Made by a program: the position numbers and the translations under genes | Notes under the pieces: generated by a model | What the model was told of the DNA's origin: nothing | Database searches by the model: none | What the model saw: the letters and a program-made list of their open reading frames with translations, nothing else | Shown: positions 1 through 6,936 of the stretch, in pieces | Numbering within the stretch: position 1 is the first letter of the stretch | Layout of the letters: the number at the start of each line of letters is the position of its first letter | Assembly (NCBI GenBank): GCA_900128585.1 | Contig: LT642737.1 | Span: 1 to 11,485, forward strand | Length of the DNA stretch: 11,485 bases | Origin: Stramenopiles sp. TOSAG23-3 | Lineage: Eukaryota > Sar | Reading direction: 5' to 3'

Positions 1-2
1 CG

Positions 3-86
3 AAAACGCATTCTATCGAAGCGAGTGATATCGACGACATTCGAGTATTCGGTGAAAAATCTGTGCACCACATAATGAATGTATAA
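3..86 (+). CDS. Possible 3' end of a gene cut by the window edge
   Basis: The first 80 bases are richer in G and C than the kilobase that follows, which in this window usually marks coding sequence. Reading from base 3 gives 27 codons and then TAA at 84-86. The peptide mixes acidic and hydrophobic residues (it contains SIEASDIDDIRVFGEKSV) and could be the tail of a protein. A rival reading is the start of a minus-strand gene, with ATG at 40-38 and an open frame running off the left edge (MSSISLASIECVF). Neither is long enough to recognise, and the piece may simply be non-coding. Confidence 0.22.
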   Translation, partial: KTHSIEASDIDDIRVFGEKSVHHIMNV

Positions 87-1063
87 TAATATTATATCTG
101 GTAGTTAAAATCACCTTAACGTATTAAGGGTTATATAAGCTATTCCTACCAGAAATATTACACCGCGAAGCAAGAGAAGATCGACATAACATGCGATGGA
201 AAGTACAATACACAACGTCCGAAATTTGTAACTAAATAAGTTATAAGTACACAAAATGTAAATAAATGGATGGTGTGATGGTGTTAATAAAGTAGTAAAT
301 TCAGCTTTTAATCAATCCTCGTACAAGTAAGAGTACAGATAAGAATATCACTAACATGAACACAACACCTGACGCATAGAATTTTGATACATAGGATGTA
401 CTAACATTTAACACTACATAGTCTGGTAAACAATTGGAAGAGTAAGTACAAAAGTTGCTTAAAGCTAAACTTACTTAAATCTTAAATTATATCTAACATA
501 CTCAATTACAGCGACAGGACCTTAAGCGACTATAATACAATACAAAATACAAAATTATACACTAACACAATTTAGACTACGGGGAGGTTACTAATTAAAA
601 TAATTTAATTTAAGAAATTTATATATTTTATATATATGGTAAAATATCCACTCTTTTAATTATTACTCTCCAGAAGAAGAGGATAAATAAAGGAGTTTCT
701 TCTTTTTTTTCTTCTTCTTTTTTTCATCACACCATCACAACATCATCATTTTAATATAATACTAAAATATAATAGATTATTAAATTAGTAGTAGTACTAC
801 AACAATAATTAATTATTATTAATAATAAATAAATAATAATAATAAAAAAAAAAAAAAAAAAGAAGAAGAACAACGGAGGATGATGGATTGTTATTGTTGG
901 TGAAGCACATTTTAGATTGTATAGTAAGAAGACATTAAAATGTAGATTTAGGCGGTGAAAAAAGTGTGAACCAACAAACCTAATGACGAACAAACCACAC
1001 AGCGGATTTAATTACTACTTCCACGACGGTGTGTGGTCTGGTCTGGTCTGGCCACTCTCTGTG
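87..1063. other. AT-rich intergenic spacer with simple repeats
   Basis: No credible gene or RNA gene is visible here. Notable elements are a short inverted repeat, AGTAAGT at 441-447 and ACTTACT at 469-475. There is a pyrimidine run near 699-724, a 10-base palindrome at 791-800 (GTAGTACTAC) and a 16-base AT palindrome at 813-828. A long A run lies at about 844-860, followed by GAA repeats. Near the right end, TGGTC is repeated three times in tandem (1034-1048). The 80-codon minus-strand open frame across 751-993 is made of these runs (poly-F, poly-I) and is not supported as a gene. Confidence 0.6.
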
Positions 1064-1073
1064 TTTATTTATA
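1064..1073 (+). promoter_or_regulatory. TATA-like element of the four-pass membrane protein gene
   Basis: A TTTATTTATA stretch sits about 45 bases before the ATG at 1117, at the edge of the AT-rich spacer and just after a TGGTC tandem repeat. Similar TATA-like stretches precede other genes in the window at comparable distances. The assignment rests on position and composition only, in a region where AT-rich words are common. Confidence 0.35.
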
Positions 1074-1116
1074 GACTTGTACTTCTTAGAGTTGAACGGG
1101 CGAGAGTGAATTGGTG

Positions 1117-1947
1117 ATGCTTGTTGTAGGAGGAGGTGGTCAAGTGCCTCGAGGCGAAGGTACTGGTAATGGGAGGTTGAGAGAACAATACATAGCGGAG
1201 GCCCCTGCCCCTACGGTCGTGTATGGGATACCGCTCCCCCCGACGGCGACGTCGACGGAGATACGGCTTGTGAAGACGGTCATGAGCCTTGCGGCGCTGC
1301 TGGCGGTCGCCACGGTCACCGTGGAACTAATCAACGTCCTGACGTCGACGGGGACGAGGAGCGTGTCCCTGTTTAGTCTGTTCGCTTCCCTGACCGTCCC
1401 CGCCTGCGGGTATTTCGGGGCCCGGGGCAGGAACCGAGTGTTGCTTCAAACGTACTCGTTTGTGAACTGGTGCTGTGCTTTTCAATTTTTTCTACTATGC
1501 GCCTTTGAACTGATAAATGTCAACAGGCAGTACGAAGAGTGCGAGCACTGCAAGTCCCTGTCTGTCGAGATCGAGACCAATGCGACGACGCCCTTGTGCA
1601 AATCCACGTCTGGGGAAACCCTGGACATGTCCGACTGCGACAGCTACATGGGCAAGTACTTGAATGCTGGCCTCCTCGTCGTCGGAATGTGCCTCCTTCT
1701 ATTTTATACCTACAACGGTTACCTTTCGATGAAGCTGGCCCAGTTGACCATTTTTACGACCTCGCGCGTCGGGGTGAACAACAACAACCACGGCATCCAG
1801 ATGACCCACCCCCATGCATTGCAGACAGCAACCAACGTCGGTGCAGGGTACAACGGGCAACGCGTTACCCCTGTCATGGGCCACGTCATTGTCGTCAACG
1901 AAAGACAGGCAGGGGGTGGTGGTGGTAGTGGTAGTGCACCAAAGTAA
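1117..1947 (+). CDS. Four-pass (tetraspan) membrane protein, unknown function
   Basis: The protein has 276 residues counted from the first true ATG at 1117; the frame opens slightly earlier with TTG and GTG codons, which are not needed. Four hydrophobic segments lie at about residues 52-75, 81-101, 110-134 and 181-205. The third loop (135-180) carries four cysteines (C142, C145, C161, C174) and a glycosylation sequon at N155, so it probably faces the lumen or outside and may be disulphide-bonded. The N-terminal 50 residues and the C-terminal 70 are soluble, and the C-terminus ends in a glycine/serine run encoded by a GGT-rich microsatellite (about 1910-1935). The layout resembles tetraspanins, with a large loop between spans 3 and 4, but the CCG hallmark is absent, so membership is not claimed. 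The gene stands alone and appears intronless. I am confident that it is a gene; its function is unknown. Confidence 0.85.
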   Translation: MLVVGGGGQVPRGEGTGNGRLREQYIAEAPAPTVVYGIPLPPTATSTEIRLVKTVMSLAALLAVATVTVELINVLTSTGTRSVSLFSLFASLTVPACGYFGARGRNRVLLQTYSFVNWCCAFQFFLLCAFELINVNRQYEECEHCKSLSVEIETNATTPLCKSTSGETLDMSDCDSYMGKYLNAGLLVVGMCLLLFYTYNGYLSMKLAQLTIFTTSRVGVNNNNHGIQMTHPHALQTATNVGAGYNGQRVTPVMGHVIVVNERQAGGGGGSGSAPK

Positions 1948-1980
1948 ATATATTTATTACAAAGGGTTGTCAGAATATAT

Positions 1981-1986
1981 AATAAA
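1981..1986 (+). terminator. Possible AATAAA polyadenylation signal
   Basis: A canonical AATAAA lies 33 bases beyond the stop codon of the membrane protein gene, a reasonable place for a 3' end signal. The region is AT-rich, so a chance match is possible. Confidence 0.35.
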
Positions 1987-2086
1987 AGTTTTTTCGTTTA
2001 TTTATTATATTATTATTACTTCTATTATTACTCTCTATTATAGTCTAATTTACCTTGGTACAGTAAGAAATAAATAAAAAATATTT

Positions 2087-2350
2087 TTTCTTCTTCTTTC
2101 TTCTTTCTTTCTTCTTTCTTCTATCTTCTTTCTTCATCTTTCTTCTTCTTTCTTCTTTCTTCATCTTTCTTCTTCTTTCTTCTTCTTTCTTCATCTTTCT
2201 TCTTCTTTCTTCTTTCTTCATCTTTCTTCTTCTTTCTTCTTCTTTTTTCATCTTTTTTCTTTCTTCTTTTTTCTTCTTTCTTTCTTTCTTCTTCTTTTTT
2301 CTTCTTTCTTCATCTTTCTTTCTTTCTTCTTCTTTCTTCTCATTTTTTTT
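2087..2350. repeat. Homopyrimidine (GAA/TTC-type) minisatellite with alternating 27/30-base units
   Basis: The plus strand is almost pure C and T for about 260 bases, built from TTC and TTTC words. The only regular interruptions are CAT anchors ending at 2137, 2164, 2194, 2221 and 2251, which gives spacings of 27, 30, 27 and 30 bases; another follows at 2313 after a less regular stretch. The minus strand of the ordered part is open for 68 codons and reads as repeated K/E/R units, but this is simply the repeat translated and is not a convincing gene. Long purine-pyrimidine mirror-type tracts like this can form triplex DNA, which is general knowledge and is not demonstrated here. Confidence 0.85.
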
Positions 2351-3119
2351 CCGTTATAATACCGATCTTCTATGCTGTGAGATGTATTACATGCACAATT
2401 TCAATGGATAAATACAAATACAAATTCTCCTAATCTAAATCTAAAACGACCTTTATATTATTATGTATTTAGACTACGATCACTGTAGTATTTAATTATT
2501 CTCTCTCAAGCGTTTTTTTAAGAAGATTCTCTTCTTCCTCCTCCTCCTCTCCTTCCTCCTCTTTTACTTATTTGTATATTAAATATTCTTCGTAGTCTTT
2601 ATATTTATTATAGAGTCTTTCTTTCTTTCCTTTTCTTTTTTTCTTTTTCTTTCTATCTTTTTTCTTTCTTCTTCTTCTTATTTTATTTATTACATTATTA
2701 TTAGATTCTTCTTCTTTCTTACTTTCTTCCTCCTACAACAGAATTTATCAAACTATTTTACATCGATAGAATATTGAACATAAGAATAAGTTAAAAATGA
2801 TCCCAACAACAAAATAACAAACAACAACAACTCAAAAAACGGTTGTTTACAAAAAAAAAAAAATGGAGGAAGAAGGAAGGAAGGAAGAAGACAGAAGAAG
2901 AAGACCATCTTCTAAAAATAAATCATCGAAACAGTTAGTCACATTGGCGAATTCCAATCCAATAAAATCGAACCCAATCGAACCGAATCAAATTTCAATG
3001 GTATAATGTCAACAGAACTCTTGTGTTCACCCTCTTGCTCTTTATTTATTACTCTTTCCTTTTCTTGTCGTTTGTGTTCGTCAGCCAAGTAAGTGTTCGT
3101 CGCACACACAGTAGTCAGC
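2351..3119. other. AT-rich spacer with further one-sided pyrimidine and purine tracts
   Basis: No gene is visible between the minisatellite and the next start codon. Pyrimidine-rich tracts on the plus strand recur at about 2528-2570, 2617-2680 and 2706-2734. Near 2850-2905 the polarity flips to a purine-rich run that begins with a long A stretch and continues with GGAA repeats. The last 120 bases are probably the promoter and 5' leader of the downstream gene; a TTTATTTATT stretch near 3042-3051 is a weak TATA-like candidate. Confidence 0.55.
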
Positions 3120-4727
3120 ATGGCAGCAGTAGTAATTTCTGCAGAGGAGTATGCCCGGCGAGCGTCCTCGAACATTCGGCCGTCCCTGATCGTGCGCGAG
3201 AAGAAGGCCATTCAGCCATTCTTCAACTCGAGGGGCTCGATGGCGCGCTTCCTTAATAGCTCCCATAACCACCAAAGGGAGATCGCGGACGTCATCATCT
3301 ACGATCCGGATGTCGACGAGCTGGGGGGGGAAGTGGAAGTACTTCTTTGGAGGATCTTTACATACTATTCCATCAACGGGAACCCGCAGAACCCAATGTT
3401 CCTGAGGGCGCAGACTTTTGTCGAGTTTTGCCTGGATGCCAGGCTGATAAACAACACAACCCTTCTGAAACAGGACTGTACAGTGATTTACAAAGACATC
3501 GTCTCGAAGCGGGCGGACAAGGTGACAGGGCGGGGCAGCCGCCGGGCGGGCGGGTACGCGCACGGCAAGCCCACCTTGTCGGAGCGCGCGCGCCAGCTGC
3601 AGCTGCGGCACGACCCGGAGAAGCGGCACGTCTCCATCAAGAAGATGAACTTTTCCGACTTTACCAATAGTTTGTCCCGAATATCGTCTCGGATTATGCC
3701 GCACCTGAACCCCGCGGAGGCGTTCGAAAAGGTGCTGGACGACAAGATCTTCCGATTCGCCCACCGGCGGCCCGTCAACCACAACATCACAGAGCTGGAC
3801 TTGTGCAACGACATGTTCGACCTGTTCGCGCCGTCGCTGCGCTTGATTTTGCAGTACTACGGCGAGTTTCGGCCGGAGATCGAGAACAACGAAGACCACG
3901 GGGCGACGGGGCGACGGTTTAGCTTGGACAAAGATTTTAACAGCATGGCCTGCGCCATGAGCTTTCGAAAGTGGTTGCATTTCTGCGACGACTTCAACCT
4001 CAGGTCCTCCATGAACAACACCCCCATCCTGACGTCGATCCAGCTGTCGGAGATATTTTTGAACTCGGTAAAGGCGCACATTGTGGACCACATCGGGAAG
4101 CTGACGTTTGAAGAGTTTTGGGAGGCGCTGGTGCGGTGTGCGCTAGTGGCGTACCGGAAGCACGAGTGCCACGTTGTGCTGAAGCTGAAGGAACTGTTTG
4201 TGTACATGACGAATAAAATCGAAAACTCCGTCAGCAAGCACATCAATGCGCATGGGAAGCGGGACGTGACAACCAATGCCGCGAACGGGCTGGCCGGGAT
4301 GAAAGGGTTCCAGTTTCGTGTGACAGAAATGTACCGCCGCGATGGCGTCCCGCGGACGTACTTGATACGAGAAGCCCCCCCGGAAAAGTCTGGCAGGGAT
4401 TTGCTGAAAAACATTAAAAAGAAACGCCAGGATGCAATATACACCCTAAATGGCGGGGTGTTCAACGACTCCCCGGAACTGCCACAGCCCGGGCCCATCC
4501 GCGGGGCGGTCCAGCAGGGGAAGGGCACGTTGCTTGGCGCGATGATGCAGTCAGAGAAAGGCTCCGCGATTGCAGCGGAGAAGCACAACAAGCAAAGTGG
4601 GTCGCCACAGAAGGTGCACGACCCTACGCTTAAGGCGCCTTGGAGAGCTGCAATGGACCCAAACGGTGCAGGCATATATTATTACAATAGGGAGACAGGG
4701 ATGACCACCTGGGAACGGCCCGTGTAA
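3120..4727 (+). CDS. p25-alpha/EF-hand-like tandem repeat protein with C-terminal WW domain
   Basis: The protein has 535 residues. The ATG at 3120 has A at -3 and G at +4; the frame is open a few codons further, but only from GTG. Two related helical repeats resemble TPPP/p25-alpha and the divergent EF-hand-like modules of protist cytoskeletal and ciliary proteins. Repeat 1 spans about 93-210 (FVEFC near the start, IYKDIVSK, then MNFSDF at 176 and an AEAFEKVL helix). Repeat 2 spans about 280-350 (MSFRKWLHFC, then LTFEEFWEALVRCALVAY from 328). A basic, low-complexity insert (about 138-172) interrupts repeat 1. The C-terminus is a good WW domain (507-535) with W508, the aromatic triplet Y520-Y522, N523, T529-T530, W531 and P534; WW domains bind proline-rich ligands. 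The likely role is a cytoskeletal or ciliary adaptor, which is inferred from the families. The gene is intronless as seen and converges with the minus-strand gene downstream. The WW call is firm and the p25-like call moderate. Confidence 0.85.
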   Translation: MAAVVISAEEYARRASSNIRPSLIVREKKAIQPFFNSRGSMARFLNSSHNHQREIADVIIYDPDVDELGGEVEVLLWRIFTYYSINGNPQNPMFLRAQTFVEFCLDARLINNTTLLKQDCTVIYKDIVSKRADKVTGRGSRRAGGYAHGKPTLSERARQLQLRHDPEKRHVSIKKMNFSDFTNSLSRISSRIMPHLNPAEAFEKVLDDKIFRFAHRRPVNHNITELDLCNDMFDLFAPSLRLILQYYGEFRPEIENNEDHGATGRRFSLDKDFNSMACAMSFRKWLHFCDDFNLRSSMNNTPILTSIQLSEIFLNSVKAHIVDHIGKLTFEEFWEALVRCALVAYRKHECHVVLKLKELFVYMTNKIENSVSKHINAHGKRDVTTNAANGLAGMKGFQFRVTEMYRRDGVPRTYLIREAPPEKSGRDLLKNIKKKRQDAIYTLNGGVFNDSPELPQPGPIRGAVQQGKGTLLGAMMQSEKGSAIAAEKHNKQSGSPQKVHDPTLKAPWRAAMDPNGAGIYYYNRETGMTTWERPV

Positions 4728-4778
4728 AGAGTCGGCGCGAGTGCGAGGAGGGCAGAGAGAGAGAGAACAGAACTACCA

Positions 4779-4817
4779 ACGCCGAGTAAAAAAATATATA
4801 TAGTACGCCGAGTAAAA
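4779..4817. repeat. Duplicated 13-base word in the convergent 3' region
   Basis: ACGCCGAGTAAAA occurs at 4779-4791 and again at 4805-4817, 26 bases apart, in the 197-base gap between two converging genes. It looks like a small local duplication that includes the intervening A/T-rich bases. A role in 3' end formation is possible but not shown. Confidence 0.6.
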
Positions 4818-4843
4818 TTATTTTTAGTTTTTTAGATTTTTAT

Positions 4844-4849
4844 AATAAA
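4844..4849 (+). terminator. Possible AATAAA polyadenylation signal
   Basis: AATAAA lies about 116 bases after the stop of the p25/WW gene and 75 bases before the stop of the opposing gene. Its position suits the plus-strand transcript, but the match could be chance in AT-rich sequence. I saw no clear AATAAA on the minus strand for the opposing gene within this gap, so its 3' end probably uses a variant signal or overlaps its neighbour. Confidence 0.33.
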
Positions 4850-4924
4850 AACAAAATTTAGTGAAATGCCGTCTAATTCAACCTTTTCGTGGACTGATTT
4901 ACCACGTTTAAAGAACTTCAGAGA

Positions 4925-5416
4925 TTACTTTTTTGCCAGTTTCCAGCCGTTTTTCGTGGCAACTTCGAATCTGTTTCCCCAGTCCAGGCAAATGTACTGG
5001 TCAACGCAAGGGTTCCCGTAAAGGCAGCTGCATGTTTCCCCCCCCGTTTTGCTCCACGTGTTTGGGTCATCCCTATCATAACTCTGCTCATTGGCAGCCT
5101 GGCTTTCGTCATAGGAGACAGCCGACCGAGTCTCGGCTTTAAAGTCTATGCCTTTCATTTTCGCAAGTTTGACCTCCTCTTCCCGCTTTGCCCTCTCCTG
5201 TTGTTTCAGTCGCCGCAGCCCACCCCTGCTTTCTTTATCCTTTTGCCTCGATTTGTACAGGCGCTCTTCGCTCGGCGTTCGCTTCAACGAACTCTTCGAT
5301 TTGCTTTTCGCTTTTGCACTACCACTACCTGCACCCCCTTGCCCTTCCCCGTCGTCGTCAAACCCACCGTTTGCCATCATACGGGCAAACAAGCTGTTCT
5401 TGCCCCGCCTACTCAT
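4925..5416 (-). CDS. Small basic protein with coiled-coil-like middle and C-terminal four-cysteine motif
   Basis: The protein has 163 residues from the ATG at 5416. The frame extends upstream to 5551, but that extension would read through the AT-rich TATA-like promoter region and is less likely. The N-terminus is basic, followed by a glycine/acidic patch (18-32) and an alternating Lys/Ser stretch (35-46). Residues about 50-90 are highly charged and rich in Lys, Arg, Glu and Gln, and are likely helical. The C-terminal third is different: C129, C131, C137 and C143 are spaced C-x-C-x5-C-x5-C, followed by an aromatic, basic end (W146, F150, W158). This could bind a metal ion or form disulphides, although the protein has no signal peptide, which favours a cytosolic or nuclear location. 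I do not recognise the family with certainty. It converges with the p25/WW gene and sits back-to-back, across 1.4 kb, with the large gene. Confidence 0.78.
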   Translation of the reverse strand: MSRRGKNSLFARMMANGGFDDDGEGQGGAGSGSAKAKSKSKSSLKRTPSEERLYKSRQKDKESRGGLRRLKQQERAKREEEVKLAKMKGIDFKAETRSAVSYDESQAANEQSYDRDDPNTWSKTGGETCSCLYGNPCVDQYICLDWGNRFEVATKNGWKLAKK

Positions 5417-5458
5417 TTTTCTCTCCCCCCCACCACACAAACACAACAGTGCCAAAAA

Positions 5459-5466
5459 ATATATAA
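5459..5466 (-). promoter_or_regulatory. TATA-like element of the minus-strand small basic protein gene
   Basis: Read on the minus strand this is TTATATAT inside a longer T-rich run, about 43 bases before the ATG at 5416. The spacing matches the TATA-like element of the four-pass membrane protein gene. If used, it implies a very short 5' leader of roughly 10-20 bases and supports the start at 5416 over the upstream extension. Confidence 0.4.
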
Positions 5467-6704
5467 AAGACCACTTGCCAAGTTTTGATTTTAATGTACA
5501 CGCTAAATAGAAGGATCCACCACAGGAAGGAGGGAACGAAGGAAGAAACACTTCAACGGACAGGGAGAGTGACGATGGGGCAGTGTAATGGTGTGAATCA
5601 AGCTAGCAGTCTAAATTAATGACTGCTTCTTCTGTAATACTAAAATGTGGGATGATATATTATTATTATTAGATTTTTTTTTCTTTTTTCTTCACCCCGC
5701 CGCCCCTGCGCCGCCTCCCTCCGTCGTCCTCGCCTTATTATTTCTATATACTTCTTCTTCTGTTTGAGGAAAAGAAGAAGAAGAAGGAGGTCGTCTTCTT
5801 TCTTCTTCTTCTTCTTTTATTTTTATTTTTAGAGCATTGTATGTTAAGGAATCTATTTCTCTTTACTTTTTTTCTCTTCCCTACGTGCATTTTTTGAGAT
5901 TGCGTCACACTTACAATGCTATGCTATGTTCATTTTGGCGAAGAAAGGTGGGCGGGGCACATTTAATTCATTTTCCACTTCCTATAATGACACAGGACTA
6001 AAGATTAAGCAAATAAGAAGGTTGGAAGAAATAAATCCATAATTAAGGAATATATATAACAAATGTACTGATAATAAATCCTATTGTTATATTAAGTAAT
6101 GTTTCTATTAAAATGAATCCATTGTCTCTTTTTTTTATAAAAGTAGCAAAGAAATTGTTTTTCTGTATTCAAACCAAAAGTATTCCTCTCTATATACATC
6201 AACACAGCATTTAAATATCTTACACAAATCCACAACCCTTCATCCACCTATAAATTAAAATCCTTACTTTGATTTATTTAAACTTTAAACTATAAATTCT
6301 TAAATTCTTAAATACTAGAAATTATTTAATATATACTATTAATACTACAAGTACTAAAAATACTCATTTGTTTCCTATTCATTGATTAAGGAGGAACTCA
6401 AAACGTGACATTATTTATACTTCCTTTCACCGAAGAAAAAAGAAAACACCAACAAAAAAAGGAAAGAAAAGAAGATAAAGAAGAAGAAGGTCGTCTGTGG
6501 TCTTACTTCATGGGATCTGTTACAACACTAACATTTTAAATAGTTAAGGTATATATTAACCCTAATACTAATCAAATTAACATATTAGGTATTGTTTTGA
6601 TCATTTTGAAGTTTCTAAATATTCAATGTTAACTTAGTTGAATATACTTCCTTAATTATTTATGTATCCTAACTTTTTGCCAGCGAGCCGCCGGGGTGGT
6701 GTGG
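5467..6704. other. AT-rich intergenic spacer between divergent genes
   Basis: I see no gene, tRNA or other RNA gene in this stretch. It contains pyrimidine runs (about 5673-5692 and 5750-5760), a C-rich patch (5694-5735), a perfect long GAA/TTC inverted repeat (listed separately) and a purine-rich run near 6433-6490. The remainder is very AT-rich (about 6000-6400 and 6520-6660). The promoter of the minus-strand gene is expected at the left end and that of the large plus-strand gene at the right end. Confidence 0.55.
5770..5818. repeat. Perfect 17-bp GAA/TTC inverted repeat (hairpin former)
   Basis: The left arm 5770-5786 (AAAAGAAGAAGAAGAAG) and the right arm 5802-5818 are exact reverse complements, separated by a 15-base loop. 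It could fold as a cruciform or as an RNA hairpin. It lies in the spacer between divergent genes, with no coding frame across it. Confidence 0.8.
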
Positions 6705-6712
6705 TATAAAAA
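6705..6712 (+). promoter_or_regulatory. TATA box of the large multipass protein gene
   Basis: TATAAAAA follows a short GC-rich patch (about 6681-6704) and is the best TATA match in the window. Transcription would be expected to begin about 30 bases downstream, near 6735. That places a stem-loop (6737-6756) at the very start of the transcript and the first ATG (6803) about 70 bases in. Confidence 0.5.
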
Positions 6713-6736
6713 CAACAACCATACTATTACCGCATA

Positions 6737-6756
6737 AGTTGAGAGGATTCTCAACT
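6737..6756 (+). promoter_or_regulatory. Stem-loop at the predicted 5' end of the large gene's transcript
   Basis: AGTTGAGA (6737-6744) and TCTCAACT (6749-6756) form a perfect 8-bp stem with a GGAT loop. If transcription starts 25-35 bases after the TATA box at 6705, this hairpin would be cap-proximal or overlap the start site. It could equally be a palindromic protein-binding site in DNA. The pairing is seen directly; the function is inferred. Confidence 0.45.
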
Positions 6757-6802
6757 ATTATTATACTTATTTAAATTTGTTGGTTGAAGGGAGGCGTATA
6801 GA

Positions 6803-6931
6803 ATGGCTACGTTCGTAGAGAGAGAGAGGAGATTTGTCTTCATTTTGAATTCCTTCAAGGTTTTAAGAGATCTAAGTTTCCAAATTTTCATAAAGCAACC
6901 AAGGAACAAAGAAACGAAAGGACAAAGCTAA
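6803..6931 (+). CDS. 42-codon upstream ATG frame: first exon or regulatory uORF of the large gene
   Basis: The first ATG after the TATA box is at 6803, with A at -3 and G at +4, a favourable context. It opens a 42-codon frame that ends in TAA at 6929-6931, next to where the GC-rich coding block begins. The large gene's frame is also open across this interval (from 6802) but has no ATG. Three explanations fit. An intron of length 3n+2 could join the two frames; for example GT at 6860 to AG at 6927 is 68 bases, though its splice signals are weak and lack a pyrimidine tract. A -1 shift or a one-base sequence error could fuse them. Or this could be a true uORF, with the main frame starting at a non-AUG codon. 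The base composition is AT-rich like a leader, which argues against a long coding exon here. Confidence 0.35.
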   Translation: MATFVERERRFVFILNSFKVLRDLSFQIFIKQPRNKETKGQS

Positions 6932-6936
6932 CGTTT

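Noticed and set aside
751-993. 80-codon minus-strand frame with poly-F and poly-I
   Set aside because: It is made of translated A/T runs and trinucleotide repeats and has no coding-like composition.
2045-2251. 68-codon K/E/R-rich minus-strand frame
   Set aside because: It is the GAA/TTC minisatellite read in frame; the regular 27/30-base units explain both the open frame and the peptide periodicity.
3089-3118. Consensus splice donor (GTAAGT) with AG acceptors just before the ATG at 3120
   Set aside because: The implied intron would be only 23-30 bases, shorter than almost all known spliceosomal introns, and it is not needed to explain the gene.
3081-4091. 336-codon open frame on the minus strand inside the p25/WW gene
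   Set aside because: It is an antisense shadow of the well-supported plus-strand gene, for the same compositional reason, with no recognisable domain.
5417-5551. 45-residue N-terminal extension of the minus-strand small protein
   Set aside because: It would run through the TATA-like, T-rich promoter segment, and the ATG at 5416 coincides with the start of coding-like composition.
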